DNA from: Mesobacillus jeotgali
GTDB taxonomy: Bacteria > Bacillota > Bacilli > Bacillales > Cytobacillaceae
Direction of reading: 5' to 3'
Assembly (NCBI RefSeq): GCF_900166585.1
Contig: NZ_FVZC01000009.1
Location: 248,001-312,000, forward strand
Length of the DNA stretch: 64,000 bases
Numbering within the stretch: the stretch's first letter is position 1; every line of letters begins with the position of its first letter. This document shows positions 63,475 through 64,000 of this stretch, one piece after another. A program made the translations under genes and the position numbers. The notes under the pieces were generated by a model. That model ran no database searches. It had not been told where the DNA came from and saw nothing but the letters and a program-made list of their open reading frames with translations.

Positions 63475-64000
63475 TCACGGAATGATTTCAAAAACAGTAC
63501 CTTGGTTAAAGTCAGTCACTTTCATCGAGCTATAAACCCCTAAATATAATCTTGTCTGGTCTAGATTCGCTCCCAGACTTACATAATAAGCAGATTCCGA
63601 TCCGAAATTATAATCAGTTTCAATAACATTATAATCATTTAGTTTACAATCTGGCCTTACCCTCGTATAAGCTAAAACCCCTTTAACTGGAGTTCTCGAT
63701 TCTTCCCTGCGGGCTAAGTCGGTAAATACAACACTTCCATTCAAAGCGGGGATCGCTTTCCCCATATATGGATGGACTCCTGTAAGGGCAGTTCCCTCGA
63801 ACTTATCGGGCCGAGGGTCTCTATGATAATAATTAGTTAATGGCTGAATCCGCTTAACTGCTGTCTCAATTGCTTCACTGTAATAAACAACGGTTTTATC
63901 ATCCAAATTCGAATTTGCAGAGCAGACATTCATAATCGAAGTAGGAAAAGCGCCCTCCCATCCTCGCCATCCAAAGTTAATAGAGATTTCCTGTGCGGGG
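63475..64000 (-). CDS. PQQ-dependent sugar dehydrogenase-like protein (5' end outside window)
   Basis: C-terminal 175 residues of a longer protein; the frame stays open to the right edge and upstream of ATG 63933 reads FGWRGWEGAFPTS, a motif of the soluble glucose/sorbosone dehydrogenase beta-propeller family. Further family features are YYHRDPRPDKFEG, ALTGVHPYMGKAIPAL and YVSLGANLDQTRLYLGVY. Probably secreted, but the N terminus is not visible. Confidence 0.78.
   Translation of the reverse strand, partial: PAQEISINFGWRGWEGAFPTSIMNVCSANSNLDDKTVVYYSEAIETAVKRIQPLTNYYHRDPRPDKFEGTALTGVHPYMGKAIPALNGSVVFTDLARREESRTPVKGVLAYTRVRPDCKLNDYNVIETDYNFGSESAYYVSLGANLDQTRLYLGVYSSMKVTDFNQGTVFEIIP

Overview
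The window looks like core chromosome of a low-GC, endospore-forming member of the Bacillaceae. Gene content and order follow the Bacillus subtilis appDFABC / yjaZ / yjbA / trpS / opp / yjbC-spx / mecA / coiA / pepF / yjbH-yjbO / prpE / fabI / cotO-cotZ / yjcA / spoVIF / yjcD-yjcH segment almost gene for gene, with extra genes inserted. Strong AGGAGG-type ribosome sites, frequent GTG/TTG starts, SigA, SigK-like, FapR and LexA sites and a tryptophan T-box fit this. The genus cannot be fixed from sequence alone; the insertions suggest a relative (Mesobacillus/Neobacillus-like, inference) rather than B. subtilis itself.

Layout: 1-22.4 kb is dominated by three complete or nearly complete oligopeptide ABC importers. 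The first (1-5.4 kb, cut at the left edge) matches App, the second (6.5-12.2 kb) has the same D-F-A-B-C order, and the third (16.6-22.4 kb) is the classical oppABCDF. Between them lie the YjaZ-type metalloprotease, a NERD protein, YjbA, and trpS with its T-box leader. 22.6-31.8 kb holds a secreted DUF4015 protein, the redox regulator Spx, its partner-in-proteolysis MecA, cardiolipin synthase, the competence protein CoiA and oligoendopeptidase F. 32.7-38.9 kb carries SpxH/YjbI, a lytic transglycosylase, a CYTH protein, the small alarmone synthetase YjbM, NAD kinase and a pseudouridine synthase. 39-45.3 kb has a CAP-domain lipoprotein, PrpE, MgtE, a CPA2 antiporter and FapR-controlled FabI.

45.4-51.2 kb is a sporulation island: CotO, CotZ, YjcA, an undescribed 42-residue basic protein, a second-type spoVA cluster (YhcN/YlaJ lipoprotein, SpoVAC, SpoVAD, SpoVAEb, DUF421), a YjcZ-like peptide and SpoVIF. 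SigK-like promoters can be read in front of five of these units. 51.3-56 kb is yjcD-yjcH. 56.2-59.9 kb is a TAXI-TRAP importer. 59.9-60.9 kb is a divergent pair (WYL-like mini-protein and Nudix hydrolase) with two LexA boxes between them. The right end has tRNA-Val(GAC), about 1 kb of repeat-rich DNA without genes, a cupredoxin lipoprotein-like protein, a membrane protein and the C-terminal part of a PQQ-type sugar dehydrogenase running off the edge.

No defence system, prophage, CRISPR array or intact insertion sequence was seen. The more unusual material is non-coding: a 298-bp structured intergenic element inside the app operon, a 52-bp tandem array, two separate arrays with a 20-21-bp period, and an inverted-repeat-flanked segment next to the tRNA. 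Start sites were reassigned where a ribosome site decided it.
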